Source: Pseudomonas sp. GD03944
GTDB taxonomy: Bacteria > Pseudomonadota > Gammaproteobacteria > Pseudomonadales > Pseudomonadaceae
Assembly: GCF_029839275.1 (NCBI RefSeq)
Contig: NZ_JAOCAH010000021.1
Span: forward strand, 1-64,000
Length of the DNA: 64,000 bases
Direction of reading: 5' to 3'
Part shown: one piece after another, positions 22,328-30,491 of the stretch
Numbering within the stretch: position 1 is the stretch's first letter
How the letters are laid out: each line of letters begins with the position of its first letter
The notes under the pieces: model-generated
Told to the model about the DNA's origin: nothing
Databases searched by the model: none
What the model saw: the letters and a program-made list of their open reading frames with translations, nothing else
Translations under genes and position numbers: made by a program

Positions 22328-24664
22328 ATGGCCTCACAGACAAACCACTCTGGCGTGCAGATGACATCCAACCGCGGGGCCCCACGTGCGCGGCGGGCAG
22401 CGTTCGCCACGCTATGGATGGCTGCCCTGCTGGCGCCACCGGTGATCGCGACAGAGGACGCCGGGGTGGAGATCCGCTGGACCGCATTCGGCGTTCCCCA
22501 TATCCGCGCCAGCGACGAATACGGGCTGGGCTATGGCGTCGGCTACGCCTATGCCCGGGACAACCTGTGCCTGCTGGCGGACGAAGTGCTGACCGTTCGC
22601 GGCGAACGTGCACGCTTCCTGGGCCGTGACGCCAAGTCCTCCAGCGGCCTGGACAACGTTCGCTCGGATTTCTTCTTCCGCTGGCTGAACGACGACGCCC
22701 GCATTGCGCGTTACCTGGATCGCCAGCCGCCGCAAGCCCGGCAACTGCTCGCCGGCTACGCCGCAGGTTTCAACCGCTACCTGGCATCGGACGGCGCGGA
22801 ACGCTGCCGCGGCAGCGCCTGGCTGCGCCCTCTGCAGGAAACCGACATGGTGCGGCTGGTGCAGCGCCTGCAGGTCGGCGCGGGGATTGGCCGTTTCGCC
22901 GATGCGATGCTCGCGGCCGTGCCGCCGAGCGGTCAGGCAGCTAAACCCGCCTCTGCCCAGGCCTTCGACAGCACGCGCGACAAGAATTTCGCTCAGGAAC
23001 AAGGCAGCAATGCCATCGCCGTGGGCGGGCAACGCACGGAGAACGGCAAGGGCCGACTGCTGGCCAACCCGCATTTCCCCTGGGTCGGCGCCCTGCGCTT
23101 CTACCAGATGCACCTGACCATTCCCGGCAAGCTGGACGTCATGGGCGCCTCGCTGGCGGGCATGCCCGTGGTGAACATCGGTTTCAACCAGCACCTGGCC
23201 TGGACCCACACCGTCGACAGCTCGAGCCACTTCACCCTGCATCGCCTGACCCTGAACCCCGATGACCCGCTGCACTACCAGTTCGACGGACAGCGCCAGG
23301 CCCTGAGCAGAACCACCTTGAGCATCGAGGTGCTGGAGGCCGACGGGCAACTGTCGACGCAACGCAAGGACGTCTATCTTTCGCGCTTCGGGCCGGTCGT
23401 CGTGCGGCCTGGGCTGCTCGACTGGAGCGAACGGCACGCCTATGCCCTGCAGGACGCCAACCTGGACAACACCCGGGCCCTGCAGCAGTGGCTGAGCATG
23501 AACCAGGCCCTCGACCTGGATGGCTTCAAGGCGTCGATTCAGGACACCCAGGGCATCCCCTGGGTGAATACCCTGGCCGTCGATGACCGAGGCGATGCCC
23601 TGTACCTGAACGCCTCGGTGATACCCAACGTGTCGGTCAGACAGCTGCAGACCTGCGCCCTCCCCGAACTCATCGCCAAGGGGCTGCCTGGCCTGGATGG
23701 AAGCCGCAGCGCCTGCGACTGGCAGCAGGACGCGGCTGCCGCACAGCCGGGCCTGGTGCCGGGCCGGCATCTGCCGCAGCTGCAACGCCAAGACTTCGTG
23801 CAGAACGCCAACGACAGCGCCTGGATGAGCCACCCTGACGCGCCGCTGACCGGCTTTTCACCGCTGATCAGCCGCGAAGGACGGGCACTCAGCCCGCGCA
23901 CCCGCTATGCCCTGGATCAGCTCCACCAGCGCGCCGAACAGCCGCTCAGCGAGGCCTTTCTGCAACGCCTGGTGACGGACAACCGGGTCTACCTGGCTGA
24001 CCTGCTGCTGGAGGATGTATTGGCCTTCTGCGCGTCACGTCCGCAGCCCGACGACGTCAAGCGGAGCTGCGCGGCGCTGGCAGATTGGGACCGCCATGCC
24101 TCCCTGGAAAGCGGCCTCGGCATGTTGTACTTCCAGCACCTGGTCGCGGCGCTCACCCAGCTCGACAAGAGCTGGCGCGTTCCTTTCGACGCCACCGACC
24201 CGGTCAACACACCGCGGGGCCTTGCCTGGCAGCGCTCGGAGGTGGCGACCCAGCTGGAGCAGGCACTGGCCAAGGCGGCGGGCGCCGTGAAGGCCACCGG
24301 CCTGGCACAGGGCACGCGCTGGGGGCAGGTGCAGGGCGCACGCCAGGGTGACACCTGGATTCCCGTTCCCGGCGGCGATGGTCAGTTGGGTGTCTACAAT
24401 GCGATCCAGAGTCAGCCCCGGGACGCGGGACGCCGGGAAGTGGTCGGCGGCACCAGCTACATCCAACTGGTCAGCTTCACCGACAACGGCCCGGTGGCCA
24501 GGGGGCTGCTCGCTCACTCGCAATCCAGCGATCCCGCCTCCCCGCATTACCGGGACCAGACAGTGCTGTTCTCACGACAGGAATGGCCGGTGCTGCCATT
24601 CACCCAGCAGCAGATCGAGGCGGATCCGAACCTGCAGACCCTGCGCCTCCGGGCACGGGAATGA
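22328..24664 (+). CDS. Secreted Ntn-hydrolase, penicillin/AHL acylase family (PvdQ/QuiP-like)
   Basis: About 778 residues from the ATG at 22328; GTG 22319 and ATG 22361 are alternatives. The signal peptide is long and Arg-rich (hydrophobic AAFATLWMAALLAPPVI). The alpha-subunit holds IRWTAFGVPHIRASDEYGLG and YGVGYAYARDNLCLLADEVL. The precursor cleaves before the nucleophile Ser (codon 23006-23008) in EQGSNAIAV. The beta-subunit carries NIGFNQHLAWTHTVDSSSHF and the oxyanion Asn in NANDSAWMS. PvdQ-type enzymes hydrolyse long acyl chains from acyl-homoserine lactones or pyoverdine precursors. Its position behind an iron-signalling receptor suggests siderophore acyl-chain removal or quorum quenching under iron starvation. 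This is inference. Confidence 0.88.
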   Translation: MASQTNHSGVQMTSNRGAPRARRAAFATLWMAALLAPPVIATEDAGVEIRWTAFGVPHIRASDEYGLGYGVGYAYARDNLCLLADEVLTVRGERARFLGRDAKSSSGLDNVRSDFFFRWLNDDARIARYLDRQPPQARQLLAGYAAGFNRYLASDGAERCRGSAWLRPLQETDMVRLVQRLQVGAGIGRFADAMLAAVPPSGQAAKPASAQAFDSTRDKNFAQEQGSNAIAVGGQRTENGKGRLLANPHFPWVGALRFYQMHLTIPGKLDVMGASLAGMPVVNIGFNQHLAWTHTVDSSSHFTLHRLTLNPDDPLHYQFDGQRQALSRTTLSIEVLEADGQLSTQRKDVYLSRFGPVVVRPGLLDWSERHAYALQDANLDNTRALQQWLSMNQALDLDGFKASIQDTQGIPWVNTLAVDDRGDALYLNASVIPNVSVRQLQTCALPELIAKGLPGLDGSRSACDWQQDAAAAQPGLVPGRHLPQLQRQDFVQNANDSAWMSHPDAPLTGFSPLISREGRALSPRTRYALDQLHQRAEQPLSEAFLQRLVTDNRVYLADLLLEDVLAFCASRPQPDDVKRSCAALADWDRHASLESGLGMLYFQHLVAALTQLDKSWRVPFDATDPVNTPRGLAWQRSEVATQLEQALAKAAGAVKATGLAQGTRWGQVQGARQGDTWIPVPGGDGQLGVYNAIQSQPRDAGRREVVGGTSYIQLVSFTDNGPVARGLLAHSQSSDPASPHYRDQTVLFSRQEWPVLPFTQQQIEADPNLQTLRLRARE

Positions 24665-24722
24665 GTACACCCGGCTCAGGGCCAGTGGCATAGGCAGGCT
24701 GGAAAAGAAAAACGACAGACAC

Positions 24723-24750
24723 AAAAAACCCGCCTCTCGGCGGGTTCTTC
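24723..24750. terminator. Bidirectional terminator between acylase gene and tRNA-Lys
   Basis: AACCCGCC pairs with GGCGGGTT around TCTC. The minus strand has a T-run of at least six after the stem (for tRNA-Lys); the plus strand has CTTC. Confidence 0.85.
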
Positions 24751-24802
24751 GTTCGGTTGCAGATCCAGCTTAGCGTCGCTGTTTCTGCACCGGTATGTAG
24801 GT

Positions 24803-24878
24803 TGGTGGGTCGTGTAGGATTCGAACCTACGACCAATTGGTTAAAAGCCAACTGCTCTACCAACTGAGCTAACGACCC
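24803..24878 (-). tRNA. tRNA-Lys (anticodon TTT)
   Basis: A 76-base tRNA on the minus strand. The acceptor GGGTCGT pairs with ACGACCC, then A and CCA. It has the D-arm TAGCTCAGTTGGTAGAGCA, the anticodon loop CTTTTAA with TTT, and the T-arm GGTTCGAATCC. It lies downstream of queC. The equivalent PAO1 tRNA-Lys (PA0976.1) is a known integration site for PAPI-1-type islands; no integrase gene is present beside it here. Confidence 0.96.
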
Positions 24879-24936
24879 AACGCGAGGCGCATGATACTGA
24901 TTTAATTCATAAAATCAACACTTCGCGAAAAACTTT

Positions 24937-25611
24937 TTAGCGATAGCGGGTCGGATCGGCCACACCCGTCGCCTGGAACCCGACCGCACGCAGGCGGCAG
25001 CTGTCACATTTGCCGCAGGCACGGCCCTCGTCATCGGCCTGGTAGCACGACACGGTCAGGGCGTAATCCACGCCATGACGCAGCCCGGCTTCGACGATCT
25101 GCGCCTTGGTCATGTTCTGCAGCGGTGCCTGGATACGGAACGGCTGACCCTCGACACCGGCCTTGGTAGCCAGGTTCGCCAGGCGCTCGAAGGCTTCGAC
25201 GAACTCAGGCCGGCAATCCGGGTAGCCCGAGTAATCCACCGCGTTGACCCCGATGAAAATATCCTGGGCACCCAGCACTTCCGCCCACCCCAGGGCCAGC
25301 GACAGAAACACCGTGTTGCGCGCCGGCACGTAGGTGACCGGAATGCCTTCAGTGGGCGCCTCGGGCACGTCGATGGTGCTGTCAGTCAGGGCAGAGCCGC
25401 CCATGCCATTGAGATTGAGACCAATCACCTTGTGCTCGATCACGCCCAGTTGCCGCGCGACCTGTTCGGCGGCCTGCAGCTCGGCACGGTGACGCTGCCC
25501 GTAGTCGAAGCTCATGCTGTAGCAGGCATAGCCCTGCGCCTTGGCCAGGGCTACCACGGTGGCCGAATCCAGGCCGCCGGAAAGAAGGATGACCGCTTTC
25601 TTGTCGTTCAT
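24937..25611 (-). CDS. queC: 7-cyano-7-deazaguanine synthase
   Basis: A 224-residue enzyme that converts carboxy-deazaguanine to preQ0 using ATP and ammonia in queuosine synthesis. The PP-loop is SGGLDSATVVALA (about residues 10-22), and the C-terminal zinc site is CYQADDEGRACGKCDSC. The start at 25611 (MNDKKAVIL) lies 1 base after the queE stop; a longer in-frame extension overlaps queE and is not real. Confidence 0.95.
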   Translation of the reverse strand: MNDKKAVILLSGGLDSATVVALAKAQGYACYSMSFDYGQRHRAELQAAEQVARQLGVIEHKVIGLNLNGMGGSALTDSTIDVPEAPTEGIPVTYVPARNTVFLSLALGWAEVLGAQDIFIGVNAVDYSGYPDCRPEFVEAFERLANLATKAGVEGQPFRIQAPLQNMTKAQIVEAGLRHGVDYALTVSCYQADDEGRACGKCDSCRLRAVGFQATGVADPTRYR

Positions 25612-25612
25612 G

Positions 25613-26260
25613 TCAGTGTCCCGGCTCGTCGTTCCAGAGAATCTTGTGCAGTTGCAGTTGCAGGCGGACCGGCAGGTTGTCGGCAACGATCCAGTCCGCC
25701 AGGGCACGGGCGCTGACCTGCTGGTGGCTCGGCGAGAACAGCACCTCCCCCGCTCGCGCGTCCAGACGGTACTGGATCAGCTTGCTCACCGCCCAGTCGT
25801 AGTCCTCACGGGAGCAGATAACGAACTTGACCTGGTCGTTGGGCGTCAGGTGCTCGATGTTCTCGTAGCGGTTGCGCCCGAGCTCGGCCGAGCCGGGCGT
25901 CTTCAGGTCGAGTACCTTGCTCACCCGCGGGTCCACGGCCGACACGTCGAGGGCGCCGCTGGTTTCCAGCGAGACCTCGTAACCGGCATCGCACAGGCGC
26001 TTGAGCAACGGGATGCAGTTGGGTTGGGCCAGGGGCTCGCCACCGGTCACACAGACGTAGCGCGGCGAATAGCCGGCCACCTGCTCGACGATGGCGTCCA
26101 GGGAGGTGATCTCGCCGCCACTGAAGGCATAGGCGGTATCACAGTACTGACAGCGCAGGGGACAGCCGGTCAGGCGAACGAACACTGTCGGTAGACCGGC
26201 AGTGCGCGTCTCCCCCTGCAACGAGTAGAAAATCTCGGTAATGCGCAGGGTTTCTTGCAT
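25613..26260 (-). CDS. queE: 7-carboxy-7-deazaguanine synthase, radical SAM
   Basis: A 215-residue radical SAM enzyme that makes carboxy-deazaguanine from carboxy-tetrahydropterin. The cluster motif is GCPLRCQYCDTAYAF (CxxxCxxC, about residues 27-34). The conserved FYSLQGE start and VCVTGGEP are visible. The start at 26260 (MQETLRITEIFYS) matches the family length. It forms an operon with queC and is separated from cpoB by a terminator. Confidence 0.95.
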   Translation of the reverse strand: MQETLRITEIFYSLQGETRTAGLPTVFVRLTGCPLRCQYCDTAYAFSGGEITSLDAIVEQVAGYSPRYVCVTGGEPLAQPNCIPLLKRLCDAGYEVSLETSGALDVSAVDPRVSKVLDLKTPGSAELGRNRYENIEHLTPNDQVKFVICSREDYDWAVSKLIQYRLDARAGEVLFSPSHQQVSARALADWIVADNLPVRLQLQLHKILWNDEPGH

Positions 26261-26331
26261 ATGAGCCACGGGCGTGACGGCTAAACAGGCCATCCGCCTC
26301 CGTTGCGGGAAAAGGGGCGCAGAGTCTAACG

Positions 26332-26360
26332 AAAAAACCCGCGACAGGCGCGGGCTTTAT
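26332..26360 (-). terminator. Terminator after cpoB (end of tol-pal operon)
   Basis: AAGCCCGCG-type arms pair with CGCGGGTT around a 5-base loop. On the minus strand six T residues follow. It separates cpoB from queE. Confidence 0.85.
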
Positions 26361-26381
26361 TCTGCGAAGCGGTGTCAGCGG

Positions 26382-27206
26382 TCAGGGCAGACGCTGCAGG
26401 TCACGCTGGGCCAACTGGGCTGCGGAGGTACCGGGGTACTGCGCGATCACCTGCTGCAGGATGCCCTTGGCCTTGTCGGTATTGCCGAGGCGGGACTCCA
26501 CATCGGCCAGCTTGAACAGCGAATCCGGCACCTTGGCGTGCTGCGGGTAGGCCTGGCTGACCTTGGCGAACGCCTGACCGGCGCCCTGCAGATCACCCTT
26601 GGCCAGGTTGACCTCACCCAGCCAGTACTGGGCATTGCCCGCGTACACGCTGTTCGGGTAACGGCGCAGGAAGGCACCGAATGCCTGGCTGGCCTTGTCG
26701 AAGTCCTTGGCCTTGATCAGGTCGAAGGCGGCTTCGTAGAAGAGTTTTTCCTTGGCGGGATCAGCCGGTTCTTCACCCGCTGGCGCCTGAGCCTGCCCCC
26801 CTGCCGGGGCCGGCGAACCACCGGCGGCATTTGCCGAGCCGGTAGCCTGAGAATTCTGGGTGGCCGCTGCACCTGCAGCACCACTGCCCAAACGTCGATC
26901 GAGGTCCTGATAACGCTCCAGGCCTTCCTGTTTCAGACGTTGGATTTCATTCTGCTGCTCTTCGAGCATGCCACGCAGCTGGGCAATTTCTTGCTGCATC
27001 TGCTGTAGCTGGCTGAACAGCATGCCTTGCGCGGTGGCAGGGGCTTGCGCCCCTCCCCCCGCGTAGGCGCCAGCCGTGCCATAACCAGCGGGTGGATAGC
27101 TACTGCTGCCGGAACCGGCATTGCCATCGACCACAGGAACCTCTGCAACAACCGAGAACGGCAGGCAGAGCGCCAGAACTGTTACGACACGGCGGCACAT
27201 ACGCAT
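26382..27206 (-). CDS. cpoB: Cell division coordinator CpoB (YbgF), periplasmic TPR protein
   Basis: A 274-residue periplasmic protein. It has a signal peptide of ~21 residues, then a coiled-coil trimerisation segment (about 58-92, LFSQLQQMQQEIAQLRGMLE), a Gly/Ala/Pro-rich linker (about 100-145), and C-terminal TPRs (about 150-270, YEAAFDLIKAKDFDKASQAF). CpoB links peptidoglycan synthase PBP1B to the Tol machine during constriction. The start codon could be 27206 or the ATG at 27200. It is the last gene of the tol-pal cluster. Confidence 0.92.
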   Translation of the reverse strand: MRMCRRVVTVLALCLPFSVVAEVPVVDGNAGSGSSSYPPAGYGTAGAYAGGGAQAPATAQGMLFSQLQQMQQEIAQLRGMLEEQQNEIQRLKQEGLERYQDLDRRLGSGAAGAAATQNSQATGSANAAGGSPAPAGGQAQAPAGEEPADPAKEKLFYEAAFDLIKAKDFDKASQAFGAFLRRYPNSVYAGNAQYWLGEVNLAKGDLQGAGQAFAKVSQAYPQHAKVPDSLFKLADVESRLGNTDKAKGILQQVIAQYPGTSAAQLAQRDLQRLP

Positions 27207-27212
27207 ATCGAA

Positions 27213-27710
27213 TTACTTACGCAGTTCGACGCGACGGTTCTGAGCCCAGGACTGCTCGTCGTTGCCAGTGGCAACCGGACGCTCTTCGCCGTAGGAAACC
27301 AGCTCCAGCTGAGCCGGGGAAACGCCCTGCAGCACCAGGTAGCGCTGAACGGCTTTCGCACGACGCTCGCCCAGAGCCATGTTGTACTCACGGGTACCGC
27401 GCTCGTCAGCGTGGCCTTCCAGAACGACGCGAGCGCCGTTGCCTTTCAGGTCCTTGGCGTGAACGTCCAGGGAGCGCATGGCTTCTGGCTTCAGGTCCGA
27501 GCTGTCGTATTCGAAGTAGAAAGTGGTGATAGCGCGCAGAGCCGCTTCTTCGCTCAGGCTGCCATCGACAGCACCGCTGTCAGCGCCGTAGCCAGCGTTC
27601 GGATCAACAGCGCCTTCGCCAGCAGCGTCGCCGCCTTTCGAGGAGCAACCAACAGCTACGGCCAGAGCCAGGCTCAGGGCAGCGAATTTGCCAAATTTCA
27701 ACATTTCCAT
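27213..27710 (-). CDS. pal: Peptidoglycan-associated lipoprotein Pal (OprL)
   Basis: A 165-residue outer-membrane lipoprotein. The lipobox is AVAVGC (Cys about residue 22). The OmpA-like domain (about 55-165) contains TTFYFEYDSSDLKPEAM and the peptidoglycan-binding segment EGHADERGTREYNMALGERR. It binds TolB and diaminopimelate in the wall and keeps the outer membrane tethered. The likely start is the ATG of MLKFGK two codons in; both starts are compatible. Confidence 0.96.
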   Translation of the reverse strand: MEMLKFGKFAALSLALAVAVGCSSKGGDAAGEGAVDPNAGYGADSGAVDGSLSEEAALRAITTFYFEYDSSDLKPEAMRSLDVHAKDLKGNGARVVLEGHADERGTREYNMALGERRAKAVQRYLVLQGVSPAQLELVSYGEERPVATGNDEQSWAQNRRVELRK

Positions 27711-27758
27711 AATGTAACTCCTAATGAACCCCAGTGTATTAAGTGGTGTAGCGCCGCA

Positions 27759-29057
27759 TCAGTTCAGGAAGGGGGACCAGGAAGGCTCTCGAACTTCGCC
27801 TTGAGCGGTAGGAAGAGGGAGCTTAACGCGACCATTGATGGACGCTAACATCAAGACTCCCCGCCCCTGCTGGCGGGTGGCGTAGATTAGCATGGTGCCA
27901 TTGGGCGCAACAGTGGGCGACTCATCCAGACTTGTATCAGAAAGAATGCGCAGATTGCCCCGTTGCAGGTCCTGGGCCGCTACCTTGAACACGGTGTAAC
28001 CATCCTGGCGATGGATCATCACCAGGGTCTTTTCATCAGCCGACAGTTTCGGGTTGGCGTTGTAGTTACCGACGAAGGTAACGCGCTCCACCGAACCGGA
28101 GCTGATGTTGGTTTTATAGATCTGAGGCTTGCCCGAACGGTCGGAGGTGAAATAGATGGTCTGGCCATCTTTACCCCAGAACGGTTCCGTATCGATGGAA
28201 GCCTGGTTGGTCACGCGGCGCAATTGGCGGGTGCCCATGTCCATGACGTAGATTTCCGGGTTGCCGTCGCGCGACAGCACGAACGCCAGGCGATTGCCGT
28301 CCGGCGACCAGGCCGGCGCACCGTTCAACCCTTCGAAATTGGTGATCTGCTCACGACGGCCGGTGTCGATGTGCTGGACGAAGATGCGCGGACGCTTCTG
28401 CTCGAACGACACGTAGGCGATGCGACGGCCATCGGGAGCGAAAGACGGCGACAGGATCGGCTCGCGCGACTGCAGCAGGGTCACTGCACGGGCGCCGTCG
28501 TAGTCGGAACGCTGCAGGGTGTAGCGGGTGTTGTTCACACCGAAGCGCTCGGCCGTCACGTACAGCAGGCGCGTGGAAAAGGCACCCTTCACGCCGGTCA
28601 GCTTCTCGAACGACTGGTCGGCGATGTGGTGCGACATGTCACGCAGCTGGTCGACGCCGCCGCCCACGTTGCCGGTCATGACCTGCTGCTCGGTGGCCAC
28701 GTTGAACAGGGCGTACTGCACCTGCAGACGGCCACCGTTGGGCACGATGTTGCCCACCAGCACGTACTGGGCACCCAGGGCTTTCCAGTCGCGGTAGATG
28801 ACTTCGCTGGCCTGGGTCGGCAGGCTGATCATGTTCTGGCGCGGGATGGGCTCGAACACGCCCGAGTTGCGCAGGTCATTGCCGATGATTTCCGACATGT
28901 CCTCGGGCAGCACGTTGCCGCCCTGCCAACCGAACGGCACGACAGCGATGGGCGTGGCACGGTCGGTACCGGTGCTGATCACCAGGGGATCAGCCGCCTG
29001 CACGCTGCCGACCATCATGGCCAGGCCCAGCAGGACGATACGCATCAGGGTATTCAC
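27759..29057 (-). CDS. tolB: Tol-Pal system beta-propeller protein TolB
   Basis: A 432-residue periplasmic protein. It has a signal peptide of ~21 residues (ending VQAAD), an N-terminal alpha/beta domain (about 22-155) that carries the TolA-binding box, and a six-bladed propeller (about 165-430) with repeated SPDGRRIAYVS, WSPDGNRLAFV and FTSDRSGKPQIY units. It binds Pal. The GTG start at 29057 overlaps the tolA stop by 4 bases; an ATG four codons later is an alternative. Confidence 0.95.
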   Translation of the reverse strand: MNTLMRIVLLGLAMMVGSVQAADPLVISTGTDRATPIAVVPFGWQGGNVLPEDMSEIIGNDLRNSGVFEPIPRQNMISLPTQASEVIYRDWKALGAQYVLVGNIVPNGGRLQVQYALFNVATEQQVMTGNVGGGVDQLRDMSHHIADQSFEKLTGVKGAFSTRLLYVTAERFGVNNTRYTLQRSDYDGARAVTLLQSREPILSPSFAPDGRRIAYVSFEQKRPRIFVQHIDTGRREQITNFEGLNGAPAWSPDGNRLAFVLSRDGNPEIYVMDMGTRQLRRVTNQASIDTEPFWGKDGQTIYFTSDRSGKPQIYKTNISSGSVERVTFVGNYNANPKLSADEKTLVMIHRQDGYTVFKVAAQDLQRGNLRILSDTSLDESPTVAPNGTMLIYATRQQGRGVLMLASINGRVKLPLPTAQGEVREPSWSPFLN

Positions 29058-30007
29058 AGACCTAAATCCTCCGGTTTAAACACGGCACGACGTTGCCGGT
29101 ATAACTGATCAAATGTAGCGCGGTCCAGCTGTTGCATCTCGGCGATGCGTCCCACGTTGCGCACTGCCTGTACCGCGGAATTGTCGAACGGCGCATCACC
29201 ACTGGAACGGCTGACGCTGGCGTTGGTGATGGTGCCGTCGGGCAGCATCTCGATCAGCACTTCCACGCTCATGCCGTTGCGCGCCGAGGGCGGACGACGC
29301 CATTGCTGGCTGACCAGCATGACGATCAGGTCGTCCAGGTTGCCTGCCACTTGGTCACCCACGGTATCGGCAAGCGCTTGCTGACGCCCCACGTCCTCGG
29401 ACAACAGTTCGGCCAGTGCGGCAGCCTTCTTGTCCTCGACCGCCTTGCGCTGGGCCGCCTCTGCAGCAGCTTTTTTCTTCTTCGCCTCTTCCGCTTTTTT
29501 CTTTTCGGCTTCGGCAGCAGCCTTTTTCTTCTTCGCCTCTTCAGCGGCCTTCTTCTGGTCCTCGGCGGCTTTCTTCTTCGCTTCGTCTTCCGCAGCTTTT
29601 TTCTTGGCTACATCAGCCAGTCGCTTCTGTTCAGCAGCCTTTTTCTCGGCTTCAGCCTTTTTAGCCGCCTCCGCCTTCTGAGCCTCTGCTGCTTTCTTTT
29701 GTTCCGCTGCCTTGGCCGCTACTTTTTCCTGCTCGGCCTTTTTCTGCTCGAGCTGTTCCTGTTCGTAGACCGGTGCCGAGGTTTTCTTGGTTTCGCCGGC
29801 GATCTTCTGATTGGTCTGGGTCGTGGCCTGGCTTTGCGACTTCAACTGATACAGCGTGGCCTGCACGATCGGCTTGGCCGGCGGCAGCTCCGGTGCGAAA
29901 GCAAAGCTGACGAACAGCATGGCGAACATCAGGGCGTGCAGCCCCACGGCCCAGACCACAGGCCAGAAGAAGCTTTCCGAAGAAGAGCGCTCGCGTTGCT
30001 GCTGCAT
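29054..30007 (-). CDS. tolA: TolA, inner-membrane spanning stator-linked protein
   Basis: A 317-residue protein. It has one N-terminal TM helix (about 12-34), a long Lys/Ala/Glu-rich helical domain II (about 75-205, repeated EAKKKAAEDQKKAAEEAKKK-type units), and a globular C-terminal domain III (about 225-317) that reaches TolB and Pal. The domain II DNA is purine-strand biased and locally repetitive, so its length may vary between strains. It starts within the last base of tolR. Confidence 0.95.
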   Translation of the reverse strand: MQQQRERSSSESFFWPVVWAVGLHALMFAMLFVSFAFAPELPPAKPIVQATLYQLKSQSQATTQTNQKIAGETKKTSAPVYEQEQLEQKKAEQEKVAAKAAEQKKAAEAQKAEAAKKAEAEKKAAEQKRLADVAKKKAAEDEAKKKAAEDQKKAAEEAKKKKAAAEAEKKKAEEAKKKKAAAEAAQRKAVEDKKAAALAELLSEDVGRQQALADTVGDQVAGNLDDLIVMLVSQQWRRPPSARNGMSVEVLIEMLPDGTITNASVSRSSGDAPFDNSAVQAVRNVGRIAEMQQLDRATFDQLYRQRRAVFKPEDLGL

Positions 30008-30459
30008 CAGGGCGCCTCGGTAATCAGCCCGACGTTACCCACGTCAGCCTGCTGCAAACCACCCATGGCCGACATCACGGTGCCGTAATCCACCGATTTG
30101 TCGCCCCTCACGAATACCTGGACCTGCTTACCCGTGCTGCGGCTCTGGTTGATGATGGCCGTGACCGCGCGGGTCATCTCTTCCAGGGTCAAGGCCTGAT
30201 CCTGAACGGTATCGGTATCGACCTCGGTGCCCATGTTCCAGTAGTAGGACTTGTCGGCCTTGATCGAAATGGTCAGCACCTGCGAGTTGTTGTCCTGCGG
30301 CAGGGCTTCACTGCTCACCTTCGGCAGGTCGACCTTGACCCCCTGGTTGAGCATGGGCGCCGTCACCATGAAGATGACCAGCAGCACCAACATCACGTCG
30401 ATGTAGGGCACCACGTTCATCTCGGCGACCGGCTTGCGTCTGTTGCGAATTCTGGCCAT
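30007..30459 (-). CDS. tolR: TolR, ExbD-like proton-channel subunit
   Basis: A 150-residue inner-membrane protein with one TM helix (about 17-40, VVPYIDVMLVLLVIFMVTAP) carrying the essential Asp. The periplasmic dimerisation domain (about 60-145) ends in VFVRGDKSVDYGTVMSAMGG. With TolQ it uses the proton gradient to drive TolA. Confidence 0.96.
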   Translation of the reverse strand: MARIRNRRKPVAEMNVVPYIDVMLVLLVIFMVTAPMLNQGVKVDLPKVSSEALPQDNNSQVLTISIKADKSYYWNMGTEVDTDTVQDQALTLEEMTRAVTAIINQSRSTGKQVQVFVRGDKSVDYGTVMSAMGGLQQADVGNVGLITEAP

Positions 30460-30491
30460 GGCTTAAAACCTGTGTAGTGAATGCCTAAGGC

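Noticed and set aside
19719..22613. Very long open frame (about 960 codons) antisense to the TonB receptor gene
   Set aside because: It is a product of high GC third-position bias in the real gene. Its translation is rich in Gly, Arg, Ala and His, with no domain, and the sense-strand protein has a clear family.
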